A DNA stretch of 64,000 nucleotides. It comes from Melioribacteraceae bacterium. GTDB taxonomy: Bacteria > Bacteroidota > Ignavibacteria > Ignavibacteriales > Melioribacteraceae. Numbering within the stretch: the stretch's first letter is position 1; each line of letters opens with the position of its first letter. Position numbers and translations under genes: made by a program. The notes beneath the pieces were generated by a model that saw only the letters and a list, made by a program, of their open reading frames with translations, was not told the origin of the DNA and did not search any database. The stretch is taken from assembly GCA_026983955.1 (NCBI GenBank), contig JALSTB010000018.1, positions 23,330-87,329 on the forward strand, read 5' to 3'. This document shows positions 1-8,125 of this stretch, piece by piece.

Positions 1-1068
1 GAATCGTGGAAAGAAGCGGAAGAAAAATTCCGGGATGCTTGCGAACAACTTGAAGACGGCGATGCAAAAGATGCCGAAGAAATTTCGAAGGAAGCGGAGC
101 AATTATACAGAAAAGCCGAACTCGAAGCAATTAAAGTTGCATACCTTGAAGATACGTGGGAATTATTAAAAAAAGCCGATGACGAAGACGTTGCCGATAA
201 AGCTCCCAAAACAATTGCAAAAGCAAAAGAGCTGATTACCAAAGCGGAAAAAGAACTTCAGGAAAACCGTTACGATACAGATGTTCCCCGCACACTGGCT
301 CAAGAAGCAAATTACGAAGTTAAACATGCTTTTTTTATAAACAATTATGCAAAACAAGCGGAAGAAAACGATAAAACAATCGAAGATATGATTCTTGAAG
401 CGGAATCGGCAATCAATAAAATAGCAGTTGCATTAAACAGCAAACCCGATTTTTCTGAAGGAATTGATAAAACCGCCGGAGAGTTGGCGCAATTAATTTC
501 CAATTTGCAAAACGAACGGGACAGTTTGAAAAACAACTTGGAAGAGGCAAAACAAAAAATTGCATTGCTGGAAGAGCAAGTAAGCGGTATGTCAAAAGAA
601 AAATCCAAATTGGCCGAACAGATGGCTAAAATTGAAAAAGTAAGGCAACAATACGAAAGTATAAGAAAATTATTCAACGATAACGAAGCTCTTATTTATA
701 AATCCGGTAACGATATTATAATCCGTCTGGTCGGTTTGAACTTTCCTTCCGGAAAATCGATAATAGAACCGAAATATTTCGGCCTTTTGGCAAAAGTGCA
801 AAAAGCAATTAAGATGGTACCGGATTCAAAAATCACTATCGAAGGACACACCGATTCTTTTGGTAGCGATGAAAAGAACATGGAACTTTCCCAAGAAAGA
901 GCTTTCGCCGTCAAACAATACTTAATTGCAAATATGAATTTACCGCAAGACAGAATCGAATCCATCGGTTACGGCGAAACCAGACCAATAGCCAATAACC
1001 AGACCAAAGAAGGTAGAGCAAAAAACAGAAGAATCGATTTGGTAATTCATACCAATCCCGGAATCTGA
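1..1068 (+). CDS. OmpA-family outer-membrane/peptidoglycan-binding protein, 5' end missing
   Basis: The frame is open from the first base of the window, so the true start lies upstream and only the C-terminal 355 residues are visible. The first two thirds are very rich in Lys, Glu and Ala and read as long alpha-helix or coiled coil. The last ~115 residues form an OmpA C-terminal domain, recognised by the stretch TIEGHTDSFGSDEKN, the SQERAFAVKQYL helix and the terminal GRAKNRRIDLVI, which includes the Asp and Arg that bind diaminopimelate of peptidoglycan in this family. The protein probably tethers the outer membrane to the cell wall. A hairpin terminator follows directly. The identity of the N-terminal portion cannot be told from here. 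Confidence 0.88.
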   Translation, partial: ESWKEAEEKFRDACEQLEDGDAKDAEEISKEAEQLYRKAELEAIKVAYLEDTWELLKKADDEDVADKAPKTIAKAKELITKAEKELQENRYDTDVPRTLAQEANYEVKHAFFINNYAKQAEENDKTIEDMILEAESAINKIAVALNSKPDFSEGIDKTAGELAQLISNLQNERDSLKNNLEEAKQKIALLEEQVSGMSKEKSKLAEQMAKIEKVRQQYESIRKLFNDNEALIYKSGNDIIIRLVGLNFPSGKSIIEPKYFGLLAKVQKAIKMVPDSKITIEGHTDSFGSDEKNMELSQERAFAVKQYLIANMNLPQDRIESIGYGETRPIANNQTKEGRAKNRRIDLVIHTNPGI

Positions 1069-1075
1069 TTTTAAC

Positions 1076-1103
1076 AGCCGCGGGAACGAAAGTTTCTGCG
1101 GCT
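1076..1103 (+). terminator. Rho-independent terminator after the OmpA-family gene
   Basis: The 6-bp GC-rich stem agccgc/gcggct (1076-1081 and 1098-1103) starts 7 bases after the stop codon and is followed by a T-rich run (tttcatttt). Partial complementarity continues into the loop. Confidence 0.7.
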
Positions 1104-1180
1104 TTTCATTTTATCCCTCCTGCAATTGAAAAACTCATACCTATTTATTACATTGAATTAACTTTTCGGGGGAATAGAAA

Positions 1181-1669
1181 ATGAAATCCACATTTCTTTC
1201 AGGTTTTGTTTTATTTGCCTTCCTTACAAGTTGTTCTACCACACACATTGTAAAGTTAAGCGACAAGCAAGAACTGAACAATCTCAACCGTCTGATTGAG
1301 AAAGAGGAAATCACTCTGCAACTCAAAAACAAAGAAAAGCTCAAAGTTCAAAATGTTAAAATTAAACCCGATACTGTTTTTGCATTCGATTTGAATTTAA
1401 GCGAACCCGCCAGTTTCAAAACGGAGGAAATCGAGAAAATAACTTATACCGATCATACCCAAGGATTTATTGACGGCTTCCTGACAGGATTCTATATCGG
1501 CGCGGTTCCCGGTTTGGTCATCGGTTTGACAACCGATCTTTTCGGCGGGAATGTTATTGCCGGAATATTAACCGGAATTGCTTACGGTCTTGGAACGGGT
1601 GTTGCCGGCGGCATTATCGGTGCAATATCGGGAAGCAAAGAAATTTACATCATCGAAGAACGGAAATGA
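1181..1669 (+). CDS. Putative lipoprotein with glycine-rich hydrophobic segment
   Basis: This 162-residue protein has a lipoprotein signal peptide (charged MKS, hydrophobic core, FLTSC lipobox with Cys at about residue 18). The middle, residues ~20-95, is polar and mixed alpha/beta. Residues ~105-150 are hydrophobic with many Gly (GFLTGFYIGAVPGLVIGL and AGGIIGAISG), a glycine-zipper-like pattern that can insert in or lie against a membrane. It ends in a charged tail. No enzyme motif is visible and I do not recognise the family. It stands alone between two terminators. Confidence 0.7.
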   Translation: MKSTFLSGFVLFAFLTSCSTTHIVKLSDKQELNNLNRLIEKEEITLQLKNKEKLKVQNVKIKPDTVFAFDLNLSEPASFKTEEIEKITYTDHTQGFIDGFLTGFYIGAVPGLVIGLTTDLFGGNVIAGILTGIAYGLGTGVAGGIIGAISGSKEIYIIEERK

Positions 1670-1702
1670 AAAAGCCTTGCAACGGCCTATTGCAAGGCTT
1701 TT
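1670..1702. terminator. Bidirectional terminator between lipoprotein gene and tRNA-Lys
   Basis: A perfect 12-bp inverted repeat (1670-1681 aaaagccttgca, 1691-1702 tgcaaggctttt) with a 9-base loop begins right after the stop codon. The A-run on one arm and the T-run on the other give a U-tract on either strand, so it can terminate both the plus-strand gene and the minus-strand tRNA. Confidence 0.85.
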
Positions 1703-1706
1703 AACG

Positions 1707-1779
<73 letters not shown>

Positions 1780-1916
1780 ACCGCAAAAATAATTATTTTT
1801 AATTGAGTTTCAAAGCAAGTCGCTTCCCCGGTTATTTTACATAATAAATAATTCAATTAATTTAATATTTATTCTCAATTTTGTTAAATTGTAAAATAAA
1901 TTTACAGTAAAAACTA

Positions 1917-2423
1917 ATGGATGCGTTAACCATAATTTTTATTATACTCGGATTTATTCTTGCGGTAGTGGGAATTGTCGGCTGCATAGTTCCCGGTCTA
2001 CCGGGTCCTCCCTTAAATTATATTGCGGTCGTTCTCCTCGATATTGCGCGCCCCGAACTTTTCACCTCCAAATTTCTGCTTTGGTTCGGCTTGATTGTGG
2101 TTATCGTTTATTTTCTCGATTACATTCTTCCGGTTTTGGGCGCTAAAATTTACAATGCATCCAAATTCGGGATTTGGGGTTCCATAACCGGAATGATTAT
2201 CGGTATATTTTTCTTCCCGCCGTTCGGAATGATTCTGGGTATAATTATCGGAACAATAACCGGCGAACTTCTTGCCGGGAAAGAACATTCGGAAGCATTG
2301 AAAGTAGGATTCGTTACTTTTGTTGCCAGTATGGCTGTCATTATAATCAAATTAAGTTTATCTTTGATTCTTACTTTTTATTTTTTGAAAGGGGTTTTCA
2401 CCATTGGCTACGGTATGTTCTGA
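1917..2423 (+). CDS. DUF456-family membrane protein
   Basis: A 168-residue, highly hydrophobic protein with roughly four to five membrane segments separated by short loops. The opening hydrophobic stretch ending in CIVPGLPGPP, followed by a second pair of helices with repeated Gly-Ile-Ile-Gly patterns (MILGIIIGTITGELLAGK), is typical of DUF456 proteins. Their function is unknown. The next gene starts inside its last 20 bases, so the two are probably translated together, although a functional link is not evident. Confidence 0.8.
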   Translation: MDALTIIFIILGFILAVVGIVGCIVPGLPGPPLNYIAVVLLDIARPELFTSKFLLWFGLIVVIVYFLDYILPVLGAKIYNASKFGIWGSITGMIIGIFFFPPFGMILGIIIGTITGELLAGKEHSEALKVGFVTFVASMAVIIIKLSLSLILTFYFLKGVFTIGYGMF

Positions 2424-3318
2424 TTTCTTTAAGAAATTTTTAGCAACTTTTTTATTGTTATTAATTTTCACTTCATGCCAAAACCAAAACAACAACCAGG
2501 CTTCAACCGGAAATATTTTAACAGATGCACTTGGGAATAAATTCGAAATAACCCAGCCGCCGGAACGAATAATAACTTTGGCGCCGAATTTAACCGAAAT
2601 GGTTTATGAACTTGGCGCCGGTAACAAACTTGTCGGCAACACCCTTTTTTGTAACTATCCTGAAGAAGCAAAATCCGTTGAAAAAATTGGCGACATGTTG
2701 ACAGTAGATTATGAAAAAATCGTTTCGTTAAAACCCGGGTTGATTTTTATAACGAAAGAAGGAAATAAAAAAAACATCTATCAAAAATTAATTTCCCTCA
2801 AATTTAAAGTTTTTGTGTCCGACCCTAAAAGTTATGAAGATATTAAACAAACTTTTCTGAAAATGGGAAAAATCCTGGGAAAAGAAAACTTAGCCCGTGA
2901 AAAAATTAAAAAATGGGATTTGATAATCGATTCGGTAAAAAACGAAGTTAAAAATCTTCCGGTCAAATCAGCAATGTTTTTGGTTAACCTTAAACCGGTA
3001 ATGCTTGCCGGGAAAAATACATTCATAGACGAAATTCTGCAAATATGCGGTTTTAGGAATATTGCGGACAGTACACAGTTACGCTATCCCGTTTTCAGCC
3101 GTGAAGAAATTATTAAGAAAAATCCCGATTATATTATCCTTTTTGCATCAAAAAATTTGAATGCGAACGACGTTAAAAATGCCTATCCCGAATGGGAAGA
3201 GCTGAACGCAGTAAAGAACAACAAAATTATTTTTGTTGATGCGGATTTATTTGCCAGACCCGGACCCCGCTTTGGAAAAGCGGTTAAATTTTTATTTCAC
3301 GCCCGCAACGAAAATTAA
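2404..3318 (+). CDS. BtuF/FepB-type periplasmic binding lipoprotein (ABC uptake, cobalamin or siderophore-like ligand)
   Basis: This 304-residue protein starts at a TTG preceded nine bases upstream by gaaagggg (2387-2394), within the end of the previous gene. The lipobox FTSCQ puts the lipidated Cys at residue 25. The mature part is a helical-backbone periplasmic binding protein. It has the sequence PPERIITLAPNLTEMVYELGAGNKLVGNT, whose xLAPxLTExxxxLG motif is typical of BtuF, then YPEEAK, and a second lobe ending in the PGPRFGKAV motif. Homologues bind corrinoids or siderophores and feed a BtuCD-like permease. No permease or ATPase gene adjoins it, so the ligand cannot be fixed from context; corrinoid is the likeliest. 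Confidence 0.8.
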   Translation: MATVCSDFFKKFLATFLLLLIFTSCQNQNNNQASTGNILTDALGNKFEITQPPERIITLAPNLTEMVYELGAGNKLVGNTLFCNYPEEAKSVEKIGDMLTVDYEKIVSLKPGLIFITKEGNKKNIYQKLISLKFKVFVSDPKSYEDIKQTFLKMGKILGKENLAREKIKKWDLIIDSVKNEVKNLPVKSAMFLVNLKPVMLAGKNTFIDEILQICGFRNIADSTQLRYPVFSREEIIKKNPDYIILFASKNLNANDVKNAYPEWEELNAVKNNKIIFVDADLFARPGPRFGKAVKFLFHARNEN

Positions 3319-3647
3319 GACTCTCCACCCTTTTATTTTTCTCAGTTATAAAACCGGGTTTAGACCGTACATGATTGAAACCGGCGGTTGAACCAATAAA
3401 CCGTAAACGCGCTACGATAATTTGGCATTATTTACTTATGCTCGTTAGTAATATTATTAATTCATAAAATTTAATTTAAATTATATTGTAAATTAATTAT
3501 TTTTATTATGTATAAATCGTTGATATTTGTTACGAATTTCTTTTGATAAACTTTAAAAACCATATCAAATTCCGATAATGCACCAGAAGAAATATGGTTG
3601 CAAAATGATACTGTATATGGTATATTTTGAAACATATTTCTTAATAA
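3319..3647. other. AT-rich intergenic region upstream of the hicAB-secB operon
   Basis: This 329-base gap holds no credible reading frame. It is strongly AT-rich from about 3430 onward and must carry the promoter of the downstream operon. Its last 60 bases contain a large inverted repeat described separately. No Shine-Dalgarno-like sequence precedes the ATG at 3648. Confidence 0.6.
3587..3642. promoter_or_regulatory. 56-bp imperfect dyad, candidate operator of the toxin-antitoxin operon
   Basis: The outer arms are a perfect 10-bp inverted repeat (aagaaatatg at 3587-3596, catatttctt at 3633-3642). Inside them are further complementary blocks (caaaat/attttg and atac/gtat). The dyad ends 5 bases before the hicA ATG. 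Toxin-antitoxin operons are commonly autorepressed through palindromes at this position, and the antitoxin here has a ribbon-helix-helix-like DNA-binding region. A folded leader RNA is the alternative. Confidence 0.6.
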
Positions 3648-3941
3648 ATGAGTAGAATTGAAAAAAGAATCCGGAAATGGAGAAATCCCTCATTCAGGCA
3701 AGATGTACCGCTTGAAGATATTTTTACCGTATTGAATACATTTTTTCCGGACTCATATGAATTCGGAGGAAAACGCGGTTCTCATATAATTACGGTTTGG
3801 CATGATTGTTTGAAAGGTGAGAGTAATTTTGGTATTGACGGTGATTTCACAATCCCAACGACCGGAGGCAAAAAAATAAAACATTTTTATTTGAAAAAAT
3901 TAATAGAAGCAATCGACATCATAAAAGAGTGTGAAAAATGA
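3648..3941 (+). CDS. hicA: HicA-family toxin (predicted mRNA interferase)
   Basis: A 97-residue basic protein. Its core FGGKRGSHIITVWHD matches the catalytic Gly-Ser-His strand of HicA double-stranded-RNA-binding-fold toxins. This is followed by the IPTTGGKKIKHFYLKKLIEAI element that aligns with the 'hydrophobic strand plus C-terminal helix' of HicA. It is longer than the classical ~60-residue HicA by an N-terminal helix (residues 1-25). HicA proteins cleave mRNA and stop growth when released from HicB. The stop codon overlaps the start of hicB by 4 bases (ATGA). No ribosome binding site is obvious, which may keep its translation low. Confidence 0.8.
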   Translation: MSRIEKRIRKWRNPSFRQDVPLEDIFTVLNTFFPDSYEFGGKRGSHIITVWHDCLKGESNFGIDGDFTIPTTGGKKIKHFYLKKLIEAIDIIKECEK

Positions 3942-4474
3942 AAAAGGACATAAAATATTATATGAATTTAAAGTATGCGGTTGAAATACAAGAATTGGAT
4001 AAAACCGAAGGTGGCGGATTTATCGCTTCTATTCCCCAATTGGGTAAATATGCTTTCCAAGCAGATGGCGAAACCGTGGAAAAGGCTCTGGAAAATTTGA
4101 AAAAGGTAAAAGAAATTTTATTTTCAAGATATTTGGAAAAGGGCATTCCAATTCCGGAACCGGAGAAAGAAAAACCCAATAAATACAGCGGTAAGTTTTT
4201 AATTCGTCTTCCAAAACAATTACACAAAATGCTTTCCGAAAAAGCCAAAGATGAAAATGTAAGCCTAAATCAATTTGTACAGTTTCTTTTAACTTCGCAA
4301 CTTGTGGCATATTCTTTCGAAGAGGTAATGGACGATTACATAAACAAATTTAATATCATTCTACAAAATTATTCTGATCTTCACCATCAATACGAATTAT
4401 CATCTTACCGGAATACACAAAAACCGGTTCACAAACTTAAACTCATTAAAAAAGAATATGCAGAGGCAGTTTGA
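3938..4474 (+). CDS. hicB: HicB-family antitoxin with extended C-terminus
   Basis: This 178-residue protein has a HicB fold in its first ~65 residues (YAVEIQELDKTEGGGFIASIPQLG, then DGETVEKALENLK). A linker rich in Pro and Glu follows, then a ribbon-helix-helix-like segment at ~88-125 (GKFLIRLPKQLHKMLSEKA ... VSLNQFVQFLLTSQL) that would bind DNA. A further ~50-residue tail, mixed hydrophobic and basic, follows; many HicB proteins end near the ribbon-helix-helix. In TAC systems the antitoxin carries a C-terminal chaperone-addiction segment recognised by a SecB-like protein, and this tail is the obvious candidate because a SecB-like gene follows immediately. Its role is inference. Confidence 0.82.
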   Translation: MKKDIKYYMNLKYAVEIQELDKTEGGGFIASIPQLGKYAFQADGETVEKALENLKKVKEILFSRYLEKGIPIPEPEKEKPNKYSGKFLIRLPKQLHKMLSEKAKDENVSLNQFVQFLLTSQLVAYSFEEVMDDYINKFNIILQNYSDLHHQYELSSYRNTQKPVHKLKLIKKEYAEAV

Positions 4475-4476
4475 GT

Positions 4477-4905
4477 ATGGGAAAAAGAAAAAAAATTTCA
4501 CCGGATGAATACAAGAAAATACTCAGCGGAATCGAATTAAAAAACATTATTCTTCAAAAAAGTAAAACTTATTATAATATTTCTTCAAAAACGCCCGATC
4601 AATTAAGTATAAAAATAAACGATTCCTCGGATTTCAAAATCCTGGAAGATGGATTAGTTAATTTATTTCAAACATACGAGTTGGATGCAAGAAAGCCGGA
4701 TTCCAAATCCCGTTACATCCAAATTGAAGTAACTTTTGTAGTAACCTTGCACAGTAAATACGAATTTACGGAAGGCTTTTTTGAAATTTACAAAGAAATA
4801 AGTCTGCCTTTAAATACGTGGCCCTTCTTCAGGGAGTTTGTAAATCAAATGACATCAAGAATGAATGTGCCGCCTTTAACTCTGCCGTTACTGAAAACAA
4901 ATTAG
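4477..4905 (+). CDS. SecB-like chaperone of a toxin-antitoxin-chaperone system
   Basis: A ~142-residue protein whose C-terminal half resembles SecB. It has beta strands with alternating hydrophobics (YIQIEVTFVVTLHSKYEF), then NTWPFFREFVNQMTSRMNVPPLTLPLL. This aligns with the SecB element in which an aromatic/Arg-Glu helix is followed by a Ser-Arg-x-x-x-Pro-x-Leu strand. SecB proteins are homotetrameric holdases that bind unfolded segments. The tight coupling to hicAB makes a dedicated TAC chaperone more likely than the housekeeping secretion SecB. I place the start at ATG 4477, with gagg about 10 bases upstream; a TTG at 4471 overlapping the hicB stop is the alternative. The gene runs toward the opposite-strand ABC operon. 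Confidence 0.78.
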   Translation: MGKRKKISPDEYKKILSGIELKNIILQKSKTYYNISSKTPDQLSIKINDSSDFKILEDGLVNLFQTYELDARKPDSKSRYIQIEVTFVVTLHSKYEFTEGFFEIYKEISLPLNTWPFFREFVNQMTSRMNVPPLTLPLLKTN

Positions 4906-4939
4906 CATCGTTCCGGTATTTTTACGGTTAACTTCCTTT

Positions 4940-6067
4940 TTAATCCAATTTCTTTCTGAACTTCAATGAACTGAAAACAATAATGACAATACCTATAGCA
5001 GCAAGGATTGCGGTTTCTTGCCATAAATCCGCAAACCCAATTCCCTTCAAAATAACGCCCCGGATAATAACCATAAAATAGCGCAGGGGAATCAAATACG
5101 TAATGTATTGGATAACAACCGGCATGTTTTCGATAGGAAATGCAAAACCGGAAAGATAAATCATCGGCAGCATAACAAGAAAAATTGCAAGCATCATTGC
5201 TTGTTGTTGGGTTTTAGAAATGGTCGAAACAAACATTCCCAATCCCAATGTGGAAAGTATATAAAGAAAAGTGGTGAAAAAGAGGAACGAAACGCTGCCA
5301 CGGACTTCAATCCCGAAAATGACAGCCATTGCGGTAAGAACGAAAATTTCGGCAAGAAAACCGAGAAGCGCAAAGGGAATGAGCTTACCCAAAATCAATT
5401 GTTTCGATTGAATGGGTGTAACAATAAGTTGTTCAAGAGTACCGATTTCCTTTTCTTTCACAATTGCCAGGGAAGTTAGAATAAGTGTTATATTCATTAG
5501 CAAAAGTGCAACTATTCCGGGTACCATGAAATTTCTGGTTGTCATTCCGGGATTGTACCAAACACGCGGTTCAGGTGTAACCGAAGCCGGAACGGTTTTC
5601 AATCCCGTGCGGTTGATAAAATCTATTAAAATAGTGTTGGCAAAATCCGCAGCGATTAATTGCACATAACCTGCAGCAATGGAAGCCGAATTTCCGTCCG
5701 AACCGTCAAAAACCGCTTGCACTTGCGCCGTACGGTTCCGGTTTATATTTTTTTCGAAATCTTTTGCAATTACCAAACCGAGCAGAATTTTCCCTTTGTC
5801 AACAAGCTCTTGCAAGTCCTTGTAATTCGTAACATAATAATCGATTTGAAAATAATGTGAACCGGTAAAGTTTCTTACAAAATTCCTGCTAGTTTCCGTT
5901 CTATCCATATCGAACACTGCAGTGTGAACGGTCTTAACATCGAAATTTGCGGCATAACCGAGAAAAATAAGCTGGATGACCGGAGAAACAAAAATCAGTG
6001 CAACCATTTTCGGGTCGCGCCAAAACTGCAAAAATTCTTTCTTAATTATGTGTAAAACGGTTTTCAT
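4940..6067 (-). CDS. ABC-2 type permease (YbhR/YhhJ-like), export operon
   Basis: This 375-residue membrane protein has the ABC-2 exporter layout: one N-terminal membrane helix (residues ~20-40, after KKEFLQFWRDPKMV), a large extracytoplasmic region (~45-175) and five helices in the C-terminal half. The intracellular motif EKEIGTLEQLIVTPI, which contacts the ATPase, precedes the second helix group. It is the last gene of a seven-gene operon (11989 to 4940) and overlaps its paralogue by 4 bases. With that paralogue it would form the transmembrane heterodimer. The substrate is unknown; relatives export drugs or cations. Confidence 0.9.
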   Translation of the reverse strand: MKTVLHIIKKEFLQFWRDPKMVALIFVSPVIQLIFLGYAANFDVKTVHTAVFDMDRTETSRNFVRNFTGSHYFQIDYYVTNYKDLQELVDKGKILLGLVIAKDFEKNINRNRTAQVQAVFDGSDGNSASIAAGYVQLIAADFANTILIDFINRTGLKTVPASVTPEPRVWYNPGMTTRNFMVPGIVALLLMNITLILTSLAIVKEKEIGTLEQLIVTPIQSKQLILGKLIPFALLGFLAEIFVLTAMAVIFGIEVRGSVSFLFFTTFLYILSTLGLGMFVSTISKTQQQAMMLAIFLVMLPMIYLSGFAFPIENMPVVIQYITYLIPLRYFMVIIRGVILKGIGFADLWQETAILAAIGIVIIVFSSLKFRKKLD

Positions 6068-7200
6068 TTAGCCAATGCCTTCTTTTTACTTGCCACGGTA
6101 GCCAGAACCAAAAACAAAACTGCAAACAATACCAAGTAAATCAGTTGTAACCAAAATGCTTCGGGTCCGACTCCACGTAAAATTATTGCTCTTAAAATTA
6201 TGATAAAGAATTTTGCCGGTGATATGTTAGTTACCAATTGAATTATGTAAGGCATACTTTCAATCGGGAAAATAAATCCCGAAAGAATTACCGACGGCAA
6301 CATCGAAAGAAAAGTTGCCATGGTAAAAGCAATTTGTTGCGTATCCGAAACTACCGACACGAAGATACCCATGCTTGTTGAGGCAACAATAAATATCATT
6401 GTGCTGATAAAAAGAATAAAATAATTTCCTTTCACCACAACATCGAAAAGGATATTTCCGGCAACAAGGATAAAAACCGCATCGAGGAGACCGATTAAAA
6501 TATAAGGCAAAGTTTTGCCGGTTAAAACTTCCACTGTTGAAAGTGAAGAAATTTCCAACTGTTCTATCGTTCCCTTTTCTTTTTCACGTACCAGCGAAAG
6601 TGAAACGGTTATTGTTGCGGTAACAATTAAAATCATTGCAATTAGGCCGGGGAGTAAAAATTTTGTGGAATTTAGCTCCGGATTGAACATAAACAAGGGT
6701 TCCAAATTAAGCGGAACGAATGCCTTTTTTCCCAATGCCGCCAGCCGGTCTCGTTGATATTTTGCGTTGAAATCGAAAGTTGCGCTTTTCACATAGTTGT
6801 AGATTATTGTAGCGGTGTTGCCGTTTACCCCGTCAATCAAATATTGGATTTTTACATTTTCGGTTCCCTTGCCCAATTTTTCCGAGAAATCGTTTGGAAT
6901 TACCAAAACAACTTGAGCCACCTTGTCGTCCAAAGTGGTTTTTATTTCTTTTTCACTTGAAATATATTTTACCGCTCTGAAGTAATTGGAACTTGTAAGA
7001 TAGTTAATTAACTCACGGCTTTCGGGTGATCTATCCAAATCGTAAATTGCAAGTTGTATGTTTTTCACATCGAAGCTGACTGCGTAACCGAAAATACCAA
7101 GCAAGAACACGGGAAAAAATAAAATAACAAAAAGCATCCGTTTATCTCGGACAAGCTGTTTGATTTCTTTTTTTGTAACCGCTTTAATTCTGCCGAGCAT
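6064..7200 (-). CDS. ABC-2 type permease (YbhS-like), export operon
   Basis: A 378-residue paralogue of the downstream permease. It has an N-terminal cytoplasmic motif KKEIKQLVRDKRM, a first membrane helix, a periplasmic domain, the coupling motif EKEKGTIEQLEISSL and five further helices. I chose the ATG at 7200 (MLGRIKAVTKK). A longer in-frame opening reaches 7380, but it lies inside the ATPase gene and has no family similarity. The start overlaps the ATPase stop by 17 bases, indicating coupled translation. Together with the next gene it forms the export channel. Confidence 0.9.
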   Translation of the reverse strand: MLGRIKAVTKKEIKQLVRDKRMLFVILFFPVFLLGIFGYAVSFDVKNIQLAIYDLDRSPESRELINYLTSSNYFRAVKYISSEKEIKTTLDDKVAQVVLVIPNDFSEKLGKGTENVKIQYLIDGVNGNTATIIYNYVKSATFDFNAKYQRDRLAALGKKAFVPLNLEPLFMFNPELNSTKFLLPGLIAMILIVTATITVSLSLVREKEKGTIEQLEISSLSTVEVLTGKTLPYILIGLLDAVFILVAGNILFDVVVKGNYFILFISTMIFIVASTSMGIFVSVVSDTQQIAFTMATFLSMLPSVILSGFIFPIESMPYIIQLVTNISPAKFFIIILRAIILRGVGPEAFWLQLIYLVLFAVLFLVLATVASKKKALAK

Positions 7201-8125
7201 TATTCTCCTGTTCCAACAAATGAATAAAAACATCTTCCAGGGTCGGCACAATTTGATCGACCCGTTTAATATTCCGGATTCCGTGAAATTTAAGATATCC
7301 GGTAATTTGCGATTTATCTTCGAATTTATCGTTGACCACAACGTGAATATTTTTCCCGAAGATTGAAGTTTCGGTAACAAAATCCGCCTTTGAAAGCAAA
7401 TCCATTGCCATTATGCTCTTTTCACATTCAACTTCGAATATTTTGCCCGAAAGATATTTTGTTTTCAAATCTTTGGAACTTCCTTCTGCAATCAGCCTTC
7501 CCGCATTAATCAAAATAATATTGTTGCAATATTCGGCTTCTTCGAGGTAATGGGTTGTAACGAAAACGGTAATTCCTTCGGCAGAAAGGTCACTTATCAA
7601 ATCCCAAAAATTTCTGCGGGAAATCGGGTCAACTCCACTTGTAGGTTCATCCAAAAAAACAATTTCCGGCCGGTGAATAACCGCAGTTCCCAAAGCCAAT
7701 CGTTGTTTAATTCCACCCGGCAGCGAACCGGTAAGTAAATTCTCCTTTCCTTTCAAATTCGCAATTTCGAGCGCCCAATTTTTTCTTTCCTCCAATTCAT
7801 CGTTCTCCATTCCGTACACCCCGCCGAAAAAATCAATATTTTCTTCCACTGTTAAATCATTGTAAAGGGAAAATTTTTGTGACATATAGCCAATTTTCCG
7901 CTTAACCATTTCAGGTTGCTTAACCACACTAAAACCACCGACGAGAGCGTCGCCGGAAGTCGGTTCCAACACACCGATTAACATACGGATTGTAGTGGTT
8001 TTTCCTGCTCCGTTCGCACCTAGAAATCCGAATATTTCGCCTTTTTTTACATTAAAGGAAATGTTGTTTACCGAAACAAAATCACCGAATTTTTTGGTTA
8101 AATTTCTGACTTCAATACTGTTCAT
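7184..8125 (-). CDS. ABC transporter ATPase, second nucleotide-binding subunit of YbhF-like exporter
   Basis: A 313-residue ATPase with Walker A GANGAGKTTT (~37-46), a signature region GSLPGGIKQRLALG (~133-146), Walker B VFLDEPTSGVDP and switch His192 in TTHYLEEAE. The C-terminal ~80 residues form the accessory domain of drug-export ATPases (EDVFIHLLE). The signature reads LPGG rather than the usual LSGG. It lies directly downstream of the TolC-like gene with no gap and upstream of the two permeases, so it should drive them. In E. coli YbhF two such domains are fused in one chain; here they are separate genes. Confidence 0.92.
   Translation of the reverse strand: MNSIEVRNLTKKFGDFVSVNNISFNVKKGEIFGFLGANGAGKTTTIRMLIGVLEPTSGDALVGGFSVVKQPEMVKRKIGYMSQKFSLYNDLTVEENIDFFGGVYGMENDELEERKNWALEIANLKGKENLLTGSLPGGIKQRLALGTAVIHRPEIVFLDEPTSGVDPISRRNFWDLISDLSAEGITVFVTTHYLEEAEYCNNIILINAGRLIAEGSSKDLKTKYLSGKIFEVECEKSIMAMDLLSKADFVTETSIFGKNIHVVVNDKFEDKSQITGYLKFHGIRNIKRVDQIVPTLEDVFIHLLEQENNARQN

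Noticed and set aside
7201..7380. 60-residue N-terminal extension of the 6064 permease
   Set aside because: It lies inside the ATPase gene, has no membrane or family similarity, and the ATG at 7200 gives the standard permease start.
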